A DNA stretch of 64,000 bases, from NCBI RefSeq assembly GCF_034096925.1, contig NZ_JAWZSQ010000025.1:1-64000 (forward strand), in the 5' to 3' direction. A program made the translations under genes and the position numbers. The notes under the pieces are model-generated. The model saw only the letters and a list, made by a program, of their open reading frames with translations. It was not told where the DNA came from and searched no databases. Each line of letters starts with the position of its first letter. The first letter of the stretch is position 1. This DNA is from Patulibacter defluvii (lineage in GTDB: Bacteria; Actinomycetota; Thermoleophilia; Solirubrobacterales; Solirubrobacteraceae). Shown in pieces: positions 45,068-53,077 of the stretch.

Positions 45068-48000
45068 GCCCCGACCCGACCGACCTGGCCGCCCAGCATC
45101 GCCCGGCCCACGCCTCGCGTTCCGGGCATGCGCGCGGCGGCCTGTTGGCCGTGGTTGCGGGCGTGGCCCTGGTCACGCCCGCGGCTGCCGCGGCCGAGGG
45201 CGCGGACACCACGCCGCTGCCGGCCGCGTCGACGACGACCGCGCCCGCCTCGACCGAGGCGACGACGCCGACGGAGACCACCCCGTCTCCTGAGACGCCG
45301 ACCGAGACCACGCCGACCCCGCCGCCCGCCACGCCCAAGCCGGGTCGCCGGCCGGGTCGCTCCGACCCGCTGGCCGTCGATGGCGGTGGGCAGAAGCGCG
45401 AGGACGCCCGCAAGTCGGTCAAGAAGGCGCGGGAGGCCGCTGCGCGCGAGCGCGAGCAGCGTCGCGAGGAGAAGCGTCGCCGGGACGAGCAGCGGCGCGC
45501 CGGAGACCGCGACGCCGACCGAGAGTCGGGCGGAACCACGCCGGACGGGACGACGCCGGGCGATGCGTCGGCCGACGCCGGCGATCCGCTGCCCGACGCG
45601 CCGACGGCGGTTCCGAACCTCTTCCTCGACCGCTTCCGGATCCCGCCGTTCCTGTTGCCGATCTACCAGGCGGCGGGCATCCAGTACGGGATCCGCTGGG
45701 AGATCCTGGCCGCGATCAACGAGATCGAGACCGACTACGGCCGCAACCTGAGCATCTCGACCGCGGGCGCGCTGGGCTGGATGCAGTTCATGCCCGCGAC
45801 CTGGGACACGTACGGCACCGACGCGAACGGCGACGGCAAGGCCGATCCCTACAACCCGGTCGACGCGATCTTCTCCGCCGCCCGCTACCTGCGCGCCGCG
45901 GGGGCGGATCAGGACATCCGCAAGGCGATCTTCGCCTACAACCACGCCGATTGGTACGTCCGCTCGGTGCTGCTGCGGGCGCGGCTGATCGCCGGCTTGC
46001 CCGCCGATCTGGTGTCCTCGCTCGCCGGTCTGACCCAGGGGATGTTCCCCGTCGACCGTGCGGCGACCTACGACGGCGACGACGCGATCGAGGCCTCCCA
46101 GAAGACCGCCAAGGGCAACAACGCCGCCCGGCCGGTCGAGTCGAGCCAGCGTCGCTCGATCGAGATCCGCACCGCTCCCGGGGCGGCGGCCGTCGCGGTC
46201 CAGGACGGTGAGGTCACCCGGGTCGGCGAGAGCCCGCGCCTGGGCAAGTACGTCCAGCTGCGCGACGTCTACGGCAACGTCTACACCTACGCGCACCTGA
46301 AGTCGGTCGAGGCCTACTACCCGGCGCCCAAGGATCCGGAGGCCGACGCCGACCGCGGCGCCGAGCCCGATCAGCCGCCAGCCGATCCGAAACCGACCCG
46401 ACCCGCGACCGCGGGCACGGTGAAGCGCGGCGCGGCGTCCGGGGCGGGGGAGGAAGACCGCAAGGAGCCGCTGAGCTCGAGGCCGTCGCCTTCGCCTGCC
46501 GCTGACGCGGAGGTGGCGACGACCGCGGTCGACGCATCGCGACCGGCCGCCGCACCGCTGCCGCCGCACGGGCCGCTCAGGGGTTTGCCGCTGGCCAAGG
46601 CCGGCCTCGCCGCCCCGAAGCCGAAGACGAGGCCGCGCACCCCGGTGGCCGAGGATCCGGCGAACCCCGAGCCGGCGGCGGACGGCACGATCGGCGTCGT
46701 CGATTCGAGCCCGCGGCCGAAGCTGCGCGTGCTCGCCAACCCGGGCCGTCGGCAGCGCGCCGAGGCGAACCCCGGGGCGCTGCCGGTCGACGGTCCCACC
46801 CCGGGCGCCGAGCGGAGCGCGCCGGCGAAGCGGCCCGCCGGTACGCGCGTGCGGGCGGCGATGGCGATCGATGAGTCGGCGACCGTGGCGGCGGACGCGG
46901 ATGCGGCCCGCGAGCGGACCGCGCCGGACTCGAAGCCGCGACGGTCCCGGCGGCGGGGGAGCCCGGTGCCGCCCCCGACCAGCAGCCTGCCCCCGCTGCT
47001 GCCGGTTCCGGGCGTCCCGGAGCCGATCGGCGACACGTCGGGCGGGCAGCAGAGCCGGACGCCGGACCAGACGCCGGTCGAGTCGGAGAAGCCGGCTCCC
47101 GGCGCCGAGGTGGCCACGGTCACGCCGGGGCCGTACGCGCCCCCGACCGACAGCCTGACCACGGGCGACGGCCAGCTGCCGGCGATCGGCGATCGTCCCG
47201 ACCTGGCGGCGCTCCACGGGCTGAAGCCCGAGCAGCTCAGCTACCGGCCCCTCAAGCGTGGCGCGCGGGTGCTCGCCGGGACCAGCCTCGGACGCGTCGG
47301 CTCCGGCACGGACGATGGCGAGGTCGACGGTCCGCCCGATCAGGCGGGGCGGATGACCTTCGAGATCCGGCCGGCGGGTCGCGAGGCGCCGCGGATCGAC
47401 CCGAAGCCGATCCTCGACGGCTGGAAGCTGCTCGAGTCGACGGCCGTCTACCGGGCCAAGGGCCGGTCCTTGTTCGGCACGGCGGGGGCGGGCCAGGTGC
47501 TGCTGATGAGCAAGGCGCAGCTCCAGCAGCGCGTGCTGGCGGACCGGAACCTGAGCATCTACCCCCAGGGCCGGGCCGACATCGAGGCCGGCGCGATCGA
47601 CCGGCGCGTGCTGGCGACCCTGGAGTACCTGACGGCGAACGGCCTGAAGCTGACGATCACCTCGCTGCGTTCGGGCCACGGCTACCTGACCGCGTCGGGC
47701 AACGTCTCCGAGCATTCGTCGGGCAGCGCGGTCGACATCGCGGCCTTGAACGGCATCACGATCACGCCCAAGACCCAGGGTCCGGGCACGATCACCGAGT
47801 CGACGATCCGCCTGCTGCTGCAGCTGCAGGGCGCGATGAAGCCGCACCAGATCATCAGCCTGATGACCTTCTCCGGGACCGACAACACGATGTCGCTGCC
47901 GGATCACGACGACCACATCCACGTCGGCTTCCGTCCCCAGGCGACCGACGACCCGAAGCTCGGCCGCCAGCTGGCCCGGATCCTGAAGCCCGGCCAGTGG

Positions 48001-48093
48001 GCGCGCCTGATCAGCCGACTGGGCGAGATCGACAACCCGAAGGTCCTCACCCAGCCGTCGAAGTACGCGGTGCGGGTGAAGCGGGGGCGGTAG
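45064..48093 (+). CDS. Multidomain peptidoglycan-hydrolase-like protein of the MCE operon
   Basis: 1009 residues. Signal segment about 25-45, a Thr/Pro spacer, a charged helical stretch (KKAREAAAREREQRREEKRR), then an SLT/MltB-type transglycosylase domain (about 185-320) with INEIETDYGRN (E222 the likely catalytic Glu) and GALGWMQFMPATWDTYG. An M23/LytM-like fold follows in two halves: IEIRTAPGAAAVAVQDGEV...YVQLRDVYGNVYTYAHL (363-412) and LKRGARVLAGTSLGRVGSG...TFEIRPAG (727-770), separated by some 300 residues of Pro/Ala-rich sequence. The metal-site HLHFEIR motif reads RMTFEIR, so this part is probably inactive. A C-terminal domain (about 810-960) has SEHSSGSAVDIA (H884, D891) and DHDDHIHVGF (H951, H953), like a zinc D,D- or L,D-peptidase. 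Exported; likely opens the wall for the MCE conduit. Confidence 0.85.
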   Translation: MSPDPTDLAAQHRPAHASRSGHARGGLLAVVAGVALVTPAAAAAEGADTTPLPAASTTTAPASTEATTPTETTPSPETPTETTPTPPPATPKPGRRPGRSDPLAVDGGGQKREDARKSVKKAREAAAREREQRREEKRRRDEQRRAGDRDADRESGGTTPDGTTPGDASADAGDPLPDAPTAVPNLFLDRFRIPPFLLPIYQAAGIQYGIRWEILAAINEIETDYGRNLSISTAGALGWMQFMPATWDTYGTDANGDGKADPYNPVDAIFSAARYLRAAGADQDIRKAIFAYNHADWYVRSVLLRARLIAGLPADLVSSLAGLTQGMFPVDRAATYDGDDAIEASQKTAKGNNAARPVESSQRRSIEIRTAPGAAAVAVQDGEVTRVGESPRLGKYVQLRDVYGNVYTYAHLKSVEAYYPAPKDPEADADRGAEPDQPPADPKPTRPATAGTVKRGAASGAGEEDRKEPLSSRPSPSPAADAEVATTAVDASRPAAAPLPPHGPLRGLPLAKAGLAAPKPKTRPRTPVAEDPANPEPAADGTIGVVDSSPRPKLRVLANPGRRQRAEANPGALPVDGPTPGAERSAPAKRPAGTRVRAAMAIDESATVAADADAARERTAPDSKPRRSRRRGSPVPPPTSSLPPLLPVPGVPEPIGDTSGGQQSRTPDQTPVESEKPAPGAEVATVTPGPYAPPTDSLTTGDGQLPAIGDRPDLAALHGLKPEQLSYRPLKRGARVLAGTSLGRVGSGTDDGEVDGPPDQAGRMTFEIRPAGREAPRIDPKPILDGWKLLESTAVYRAKGRSLFGTAGAGQVLLMSKAQLQQRVLADRNLSIYPQGRADIEAGAIDRRVLATLEYLTANGLKLTITSLRSGHGYLTASGNVSEHSSGSAVDIAALNGITITPKTQGPGTITESTIRLLLQLQGAMKPHQIISLMTFSGTDNTMSLPDHDDHIHVGFRPQATDDPKLGRQLARILKPGQWARLISRLGEIDNPKVLTQPSKYAVRVKRGR

Positions 48094-48133
48094 CGAAAGT
48101 GAGGGCGAAGGCCCCGCTTCCTGAAGGGCTTTT

Positions 48134-48159
48134 CGAGGGGGGCGCTAGCGCCCCCCTCG
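48134..48159 (+). terminator. Terminator of the MCE operon
   Basis: CGAGGGGGGCGCT and AGCGCCCCCCTCG form a perfect 13-bp palindrome 41 bases after the operon's last stop codon; as RNA the centre would open as a tetraloop. No T-run. Confidence 0.7.
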
Positions 48160-48197
48160 GCGTTGCACGCGCCGGCAAACGCCGGTTAAAAACGCAC

Positions 48198-48226
48198 TTG
48201 CGTATCCATACAGACTCAGGTACGTT
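48198..48226 (+). promoter_or_regulatory. Promoter of the secreted-protein array
   Basis: TTGCGT (48198-48203), a 17-base spacer and TACGTT (48221-48226). The leader contains the inverted repeat GAGAGCGCTT/AAGCGATCTC (48239-48260) before the ribosome site. The stretch around the -10 (TCAGGTACG) recurs in the promoter at 54018. Confidence 0.7.
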
Positions 48227-48290
48227 CTCGTCTCAGAGGAGAGCGCTTGAAAGCGATCTCCCAATGGTCCAAGAGAGGAGATCGTATCCA

Positions 48291-49091
48291 ATGCCGTTCC
48301 AGCGTATTCGCGGTCGAGCCGCCGCGGTCGGAGTCACAGTCTTGGTTGGTGTCGCGAGCGCCGCGCCGTCCGCGATGGCCGGTGGCGACCCGCCGCCGTC
48401 GTTTGCGCGCTGTCCGACGGGCAATCCGGACGTGCTGTCGTGCATGGTGATCCAGAGCACGGGCGGCTACCTGCGGATGAACAACACCACCGTGAACCTC
48501 GGAGACTCGATCAAGATCGAGGCCGGGCTCTCGCAGGATGAGAACTACAACGTGACGGTGGTGCCGCCGACGAGTGGCAGCGCGTTGACGGCGAAGCCGA
48601 TCAAGATCCCGGGCGGCCTGTTGGGTCTCGATGCCTCGATCTTCGGCGCGAACGACGTTTACGCCACGGCGAAGCTGGTCGGGACGCCGGTGCTGAACTT
48701 CGACACGTACAGCCTGAAGCTGCCGATCAAGATCGAACTCGACAACCCCTTCATCGGGCCCAACTGTCAGATCGGCTCGGCATCGAACCCGATCATTCTG
48801 GACACGATCACCGGTACGACGAACCCGCCGCCGCCGGCGACGCCGATGACGGGCCACCCGGGCGATATCCAGTTCCCGGATCCGTACGTGACCGAAGTCC
48901 AGAACAACATCACGGTCGACAACACCTTCGCCGTCGGCTCGGCGAACAACTGTGGCTGGTTCGGTGGGTTCTTCATCAACCCGCTGGTCAACCTCAAGGT
49001 CGGCCTGCCCTCGGCCGCGGGCAAGAACGCAACCTCGGTGACGGCGAACATCTTCCTCAAGGCCGCGAGCGACGTGGTCGCGGGGAACTGA
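48291..49091 (+). CDS. Secreted protein, 266-residue family, copy 1
   Basis: ATG 48291 follows GAGAGGAG. Signal peptide RIRGRAAAVGVTVLVGVASAAPSAMA, mature start GGDPPPSFARCPTGNP. The mature domain is beta-rich with five cysteines, repeated Pro-rich turns (TNPPPPATPMTGHPGD) and a C-terminal NPLVNLKVGLPSAAGKN. Copy 2 (49962-50762) has the same length and, by eye, about a dozen substitutions in the mature part, so the pair duplicated recently or is kept alike by gene conversion. Predicted to be an abundant extracellular or wall protein; no enzymatic motif. First gene after a good promoter. Confidence 0.85.
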   Translation: MPFQRIRGRAAAVGVTVLVGVASAAPSAMAGGDPPPSFARCPTGNPDVLSCMVIQSTGGYLRMNNTTVNLGDSIKIEAGLSQDENYNVTVVPPTSGSALTAKPIKIPGGLLGLDASIFGANDVYATAKLVGTPVLNFDTYSLKLPIKIELDNPFIGPNCQIGSASNPIILDTITGTTNPPPPATPMTGHPGDIQFPDPYVTEVQNNITVDNTFAVGSANNCGWFGGFFINPLVNLKVGLPSAAGKNATSVTANIFLKAASDVVAGN

Positions 49092-49123
49092 CCGCGATCT
49101 GCGGTCACCCCACCAAGTAGTCC

Positions 49124-49164
49124 CCTGCGGGCTCTACTCGCTTCTCGCGAAACGGGCCCGCAGG
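49124..49164 (+). other. Conserved intergenic stem-loop (array copy 1)
   Basis: CCTGCGGGC and GCCCGCAGG pair across a 23-base loop. The same element, with almost identical loop, occurs at 50799-50839 between the equivalent genes. It may be an attenuator, processing site or mRNA stabiliser between the two genes. Confidence 0.6.
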
Positions 49165-49199
49165 TTCCCCATCCATCGCCCCAAGGAGGCGGTAGCACC

Positions 49200-49826
49200 A
49201 TGAAGAAGTCCAAGGGAATCGCAGCGCTCATGATCGCGGCGGGCGCGCTCGGCGCGTCGGCAGCTCAGGCGTCGGCCGCATCGACCTATTTCGCGTCCGC
49301 CACGTCGATCTCCGGCACGCTGGGCGGCGGCCCGGCAGTGTTCATCGACGGCAACATCATCGTCAAGTGCACGGGTAGCACCGCGACGGTGTCCGGCCTG
49401 GATACCTCGCCCACTGCGCTGGCGAAGTCGTTCAGCGCTCCGGCGCCGGCGTTCACCGGCTGCACGGCGACCGTTGGCGGTCTGCCTCGTTCGGTCACGG
49501 TCTCGACGACCGGCACCTGGGGCGGCTCGCTGCTCACCTCGAGCTACGACGCGGTCATCAACCCCATCAACAGTGGTGCGACGATCACCGTCGGTACCTG
49601 CGTTATCACCGTGAACGCGTCGTCGGTTGCGGCGAAGCTGACCGGTGGCGGCGCTCCGACGCTGGGCAGCGCGGCGAACACGTTGACTGTGAACGGCGTT
49701 GTCAACGTCTCGAACGGCGCTGGCTGCCCGACCAACACCACGGCGACCTACGTCGCTGACGGCAGCACCGTCGCCGGGTCCGTCACGGGCACCTACGCCC
49801 TGAGCGGGACCGTCACCGAGAACTGA
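49200..49826 (+). CDS. Secreted four-cysteine protein, MKKSKG family, copy 1
   Basis: 208 residues from ATG 49200 with AAGGAGG upstream. The signal peptide MKKSKGIAALMIAAGALGAS...QASA is shared by all five family members. The mature domain is Thr/Ser/Gly-rich and beta-like, with four conserved cysteines (IVKCTG, FTGCTAT, VGTCVIT, GAGCPTN), probably two disulfides, and ends in the family tail LSGTVTEN. Lies 108 bases after its 266-residue partner; the pair is repeated downstream. No sortase motif or membrane anchor. Function unknown. Confidence 0.85.
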   Translation: MKKSKGIAALMIAAGALGASAAQASAASTYFASATSISGTLGGGPAVFIDGNIIVKCTGSTATVSGLDTSPTALAKSFSAPAPAFTGCTATVGGLPRSVTVSTTGTWGGSLLTSSYDAVINPINSGATITVGTCVITVNASSVAAKLTGGGAPTLGSAANTLTVNGVVNVSNGAGCPTNTTATYVADGSTVAGSVTGTYALSGTVTEN

Positions 49827-49896
49827 GTGTTCCCGGACGCGCCCGAAGTGCTGGCAGCAAGTCACTGACCAGCGCTTCCGTGTCCGACGCTCTCGA

Positions 49897-49925
49897 GGCC
49901 GGGCTCGCGTCAGGCGAGCCCGGCC
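49897..49925 (+). terminator. Strong hairpin between array units
   Basis: GGCCGGGCTCGC and GCGAGCCCGGCC form a perfect 12-bp stem with a GTCAG loop. Only 36 bases separate it from the next ATG, leaving little room for a promoter, so it may be a partial terminator that sets relative levels. Confidence 0.6.
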
Positions 49926-49961
49926 CCGCCATTCAGACGACAACGCAGGAGAGTTGTGACG

Positions 49962-50762
49962 ATGCCAGTCAACCGGCTCGGTGCTCGGGCCACGGCAATC
50001 GGCGCGGCGGCGCTGCTGGGGCTCGCAGCCTCCGCCTCGACCGCGATGGCGGGTGGCGATCCGCCGCCGTCGTTTGCGCGCTGTCCGACGGGCAATCCGG
50101 ACGTGCTGTCGTGCATGGTGATCCAGAGCACCGGAGGCTACCTGCGGATGAACAACACGACGGTCGACCTCGGAGACTCGATCAAGATCGAGGCGGGGCT
50201 TTCGCAGGACGCGAACTACAACGTCACGGTGGTGCCGCCGACGAGTGGTAGCGCGTTGACGGCGAAGCCGATCAAGATCCCGGGCGGTCTGCTCGGCCTC
50301 GATGCCTCAATCTTCGGCGCGAACGACGTCTACGCCACCGCGAAGCTCGTTGGGACCCCGGTCCTGAACTTCGACACGTACAGCCTGAAGCTGCCGATCA
50401 AGATCGAACTCGACAACGCCTTCGTCGGCCCGAACTGTCAGATCGGCTCGGAGTCGAACCCGATCATTCTGGACACGATCACCGGTACGACGAACCCGCC
50501 GCCGCCGGCGACGCCGATGACGGGCCACCCGGGCGATATCCAGTTCCCGGACCCGTACGTGACGGAGGTTCAGGGCAATGTCACGGTCGACAACGCCTTC
50601 GCCGTCGGCGAAGCAAACAACTGTGGCTGGTTCGGCGGGTACTTCATCAACCCGCTGGTCAACCTCAAGGTCGGCCTGCCCTCGGCTGCCGGCAAGAACG
50701 CGACGTCGGTGACGGCGAACATCTTCCTCAAGGCCGCGAGCGACGTGGTCGCCGGGAACTGA
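49962..50762 (+). CDS. Secreted protein, 266-residue family, copy 2
   Basis: ATG 49962 follows CAGGAGAG by 8 bases. Signal peptide NRLGARATAIGAAALLGLAASASTAMA differs from copy 1, but the mature part from GGDPPPSFARCP is nearly the same, with changes such as VNLGD/VDLGD, NPFIG/NAFVG and GGFFI/GGYFI. Some stretches are identical even at silent sites while others differ, which points to gene conversion. Beta-rich, five cysteines, exported. Forms a two-gene unit with the next gene, as copy 1 does. Confidence 0.85.
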   Translation: MPVNRLGARATAIGAAALLGLAASASTAMAGGDPPPSFARCPTGNPDVLSCMVIQSTGGYLRMNNTTVDLGDSIKIEAGLSQDANYNVTVVPPTSGSALTAKPIKIPGGLLGLDASIFGANDVYATAKLVGTPVLNFDTYSLKLPIKIELDNAFVGPNCQIGSESNPIILDTITGTTNPPPPATPMTGHPGDIQFPDPYVTEVQGNVTVDNAFAVGEANNCGWFGGYFINPLVNLKVGLPSAAGKNATSVTANIFLKAASDVVAGN

Positions 50763-50798
50763 CCGCTCGCGAGTCGTCACTTCACCACTAGGCAGTCC

Positions 50799-50839
50799 CC
50801 TGCGGGCTCGACTCGCTTCTCGCGAAACGGGCCCGCAGG
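50799..50839 (+). other. Conserved intergenic stem-loop (array copy 2)
   Basis: Same element as at 49124-49164: CCTGCGGGC and GCCCGCAGG across a nearly identical loop, showing that the intergenic region was duplicated together with the two genes. Confidence 0.6.
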
Positions 50840-50874
50840 TTCCCCGTCCATCGCCCCAAGGAGGCGGTAACACC

Positions 50875-51504
50875 ATGAAGTCCAAGGGAATCGCAGCGCT
50901 CATGATCGCGGCGGGCGCGCTCGGCGCGTCGGCAGCTCAGGCGTCGGCCGCATCGACCTACGTCGCTTCCAGCTCGTCGATCACCGGTACGCTGGGCGGC
51001 GGCCCCGCAGTGTTCATCGACGGCAACATCGTCGTCAAGTGCACCGGTAGCACGGCGACGGTCAGCGGGCTGTCGACGACGACCGCCGCCCTGCCGGCGA
51101 CGTTCAGCGCGCCGGCGCCGGTGTTCAGTGGCTGCACGGCGACCGTTGGTGGTCTCCCGCGTTCGGTCACGGTGTCGACTACCGGCACCTGGAGCGGTAC
51201 GCTGAGCACCACCAACTACAAGGGCACCATCAACCCGATCAACAGCGGCGCCACGATCACCGTCGGCACCTGCGTGATCACGGTGAACTCGTCCGCCGTC
51301 GATGCTGAGGGTCGTGACGCTAGCAACGCCGTTCCGGCTCTTGGTTCGCCGGCCAGCTACCTGACGGTCAACGGCATCGTCAACGTCTCGAACGGTGCTG
51401 GCTGCCCGACGAACACGACGGCCACCTACGTCGCTGACGGCAGCACGGTTGCCGGCTCGGTCACGGGCCGCTATGCCTTGAGCGGCACCATCACCGAGAA
51501 CTGA
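50875..51504 (+). CDS. Secreted four-cysteine protein, MKKSKG family, copy 2
   Basis: 209 residues from ATG 50875 after AAGGAGG; one lysine codon shorter at the start than copy 1. The N-terminal half follows copy 1 closely (STYVASSSSITGTLGGGPAV). The middle (AEGRDASNAVPALGSPASYL) instead matches copy 3, and the tail (VNVSNGAGCPTNTTATYVAD) returns to copy 1, so the gene is a mosaic. Four cysteines conserved; exported; function unknown. Confidence 0.85.
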   Translation: MKSKGIAALMIAAGALGASAAQASAASTYVASSSSITGTLGGGPAVFIDGNIVVKCTGSTATVSGLSTTTAALPATFSAPAPVFSGCTATVGGLPRSVTVSTTGTWSGTLSTTNYKGTINPINSGATITVGTCVITVNSSAVDAEGRDASNAVPALGSPASYLTVNGIVNVSNGAGCPTNTTATYVADGSTVAGSVTGRYALSGTITEN

Positions 51505-51533
51505 GCGTCTCGCTCGCTCGTCCGACCTGGTCT

Positions 51534-51558
51534 CGCCGCGATCGACGCGATCGCGGCG
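51534..51558 (+). terminator. Hairpin terminator after array unit 2
   Basis: CGCCGCGATCG and CGATCGCGGCG form a perfect 11-bp stem with an ACG loop, 30 bases after the stop at 51504. Confidence 0.6.
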
Positions 51559-51683
51559 GGGTCGGGCCTCGGCCGCCGCTACTGCGACGGCCTGCGGCAC
51601 GCGATGTATGTCCTGCAGAGGGCCCAGTCGACCTTTGGTTCGTCTGACGCGGCTCCTGCCAGGCCCTAGAGAGGCGGAGCAAT

Positions 51684-52322
51684 ATGAAGAAGTCCAAGGG
51701 CTTCCTGGCGCTCGCGTTGGCGGCGGGCGCGCTGAGCGTCGCCACGGCGCAGGCATCGGCGGCGTCGACCTACAGTGTGTCGCCAGCGTCGACGACCCTC
51801 TACGGCACGCTGACCGGCGGTCCAGTGGTGATCATCCACGGCAACATCACCGTCAAGTGCACGTCTAGCATGATGGCGATCGCTGGCATGTCGACGACCT
51901 CGGCGTCGTTGCCGGCGACCTTCAGCGCTCCGGCGCCATGGTTCGGTGGATGCACGGGTGTGGTCGCTGGCTTGCCGCGGCCGACAACAGTCTCGACTGC
52001 AGGTAGTTGGAGCGCCACGCTCGGCACCACCAACTACCAGGGGACCATCAACCCGATCAATAGTGGCGCGACGATCACCGTCGGCACGTGCGTGATCACG
52101 GTGAACGCCTCCACGGTGGCGATTGAGGGCCGCGACGCGGCCAATGTCGTCCCGGCTCTCGGTTCGCCGGCGAGCTACCTGACGCTCAACGGCAGCGCGA
52201 ACGTCTCGACCGCTGGGCCATGCCCGACGAGTACAACGGCGTCGATCGTGGCCGACGGCAGCTCTGTGGCTGGCTCGACGACGGGTCGCTACCAGCTGAC
52301 TGGGGCGATCACGGAGAACTGA
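51684..52322 (+). CDS. Secreted four-cysteine protein, MKKSKG family, copy 3
   Basis: 212 residues from ATG 51684 after GAGAGGCGGAG. The signal peptide (MKKSKGFLALALAAGALSV...QASA) and four cysteines are conserved (TVKCTS, FGGCTG, VGTCVIT, GPCPTS). It is more diverged than the others, with a tryptophan in APAPWFGG and tail LTGAITEN. The segment INPINSGATITVGTCVITVN is shared with copies 1 and 2. No terminator is evident between it and copy 4, so they are likely co-transcribed. Confidence 0.85.
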   Translation: MKKSKGFLALALAAGALSVATAQASAASTYSVSPASTTLYGTLTGGPVVIIHGNITVKCTSSMMAIAGMSTTSASLPATFSAPAPWFGGCTGVVAGLPRPTTVSTAGSWSATLGTTNYQGTINPINSGATITVGTCVITVNASTVAIEGRDAANVVPALGSPASYLTLNGSANVSTAGPCPTSTTASIVADGSSVAGSTTGRYQLTGAITEN

Positions 52323-52373
52323 GCGTTTCGCTCGAAGGCAGATCCTGATCCGCACCTAGAGAGGCAGACTGGC

Positions 52374-52994
52374 ATGAAGAAGTCCAAGGGACTGGCAGCG
52401 CTCACGATTGCGGCGGGCGCGTTCGGTGTCTCGGCGGCGCCAGCGTTGGCGGCATCGTCCTACATCGCGTCCGGATCGATCACCGGCACGGTGACTGGAG
52501 GCCCGGCGCTGTTCCTTGATGGCAACATCGTCATCAAGTGCACCGGTTCCGTGGTGCCGCTCCCGTCGTCCACCTCGCTCACCTTCCTGCCGGCCACGGT
52601 CAGCGCACCGCCGCCGTCGTTCAGTGGCTGTACCGCGACGGTCGGCGGCCTGCCCCGTTCGATGACCGCGACGACGTCCGGTACGTGGCTCTGGTCGCTC
52701 TTGATTTCGGACTACGACGTGAGTGCCAGCGTGAGCGCTGGCAGCGTCAAGTTCACCGTCGGAACCTGCACGATCACCGTCAACGCATCCACGCTTCCGG
52801 CGAAGCTGACCGGCGGCGGCGCGCCCGTATTGGGGAGCCCGGCGAACACGCTGCGGGTCAAGGGTGCGGTCAACGTTTCGCACGCAGGGGCCTGCCCCGC
52901 GACCACGACGGCGTTGTTCGTCGCCGACGGAAGCACTGCGGCGGGCTCGGTCGCGGGCACCTACGCGCTGAGCGGCACCATCACCGAGTACTGA
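52374..52994 (+). CDS. Secreted four-cysteine protein, MKKSKG family, copy 4
   Basis: 206 residues from ATG 52374 after AGAGGCAG. Shares the signal peptide and four cysteines. The central part carries GTWLWSLLISDYDVS and SAGSVKFTVGTCTITVNAS, a version found otherwise only in copy 5; the AKLTGGGAPVLGSPA segment is shared with copies 1 and 5. The tail ends LSGTITEY rather than EN. Exported, beta-rich, function unknown. Confidence 0.85.
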   Translation: MKKSKGLAALTIAAGAFGVSAAPALAASSYIASGSITGTVTGGPALFLDGNIVIKCTGSVVPLPSSTSLTFLPATVSAPPPSFSGCTATVGGLPRSMTATTSGTWLWSLLISDYDVSASVSAGSVKFTVGTCTITVNASTLPAKLTGGGAPVLGSPANTLRVKGAVNVSHAGACPATTTALFVADGSTAAGSVAGTYALSGTITEY

Positions 52995-53077
52995 GCGTCG
53001 CGGATCGCCCCGAGTTCGGAGCTGGCGCCTGGCGTCGCTCGAAGCAGCCCTGACAAGCATTGGAAAGGCAGACCAGC

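Noticed and set aside
45016..47922. A 968-codon minus-strand frame opposite the wall-hydrolase gene
   Set aside because: It is a shadow of the plus-strand gene, whose frame carries clear catalytic motifs. The minus frame is Arg/Gly-rich and has no ribosome site.
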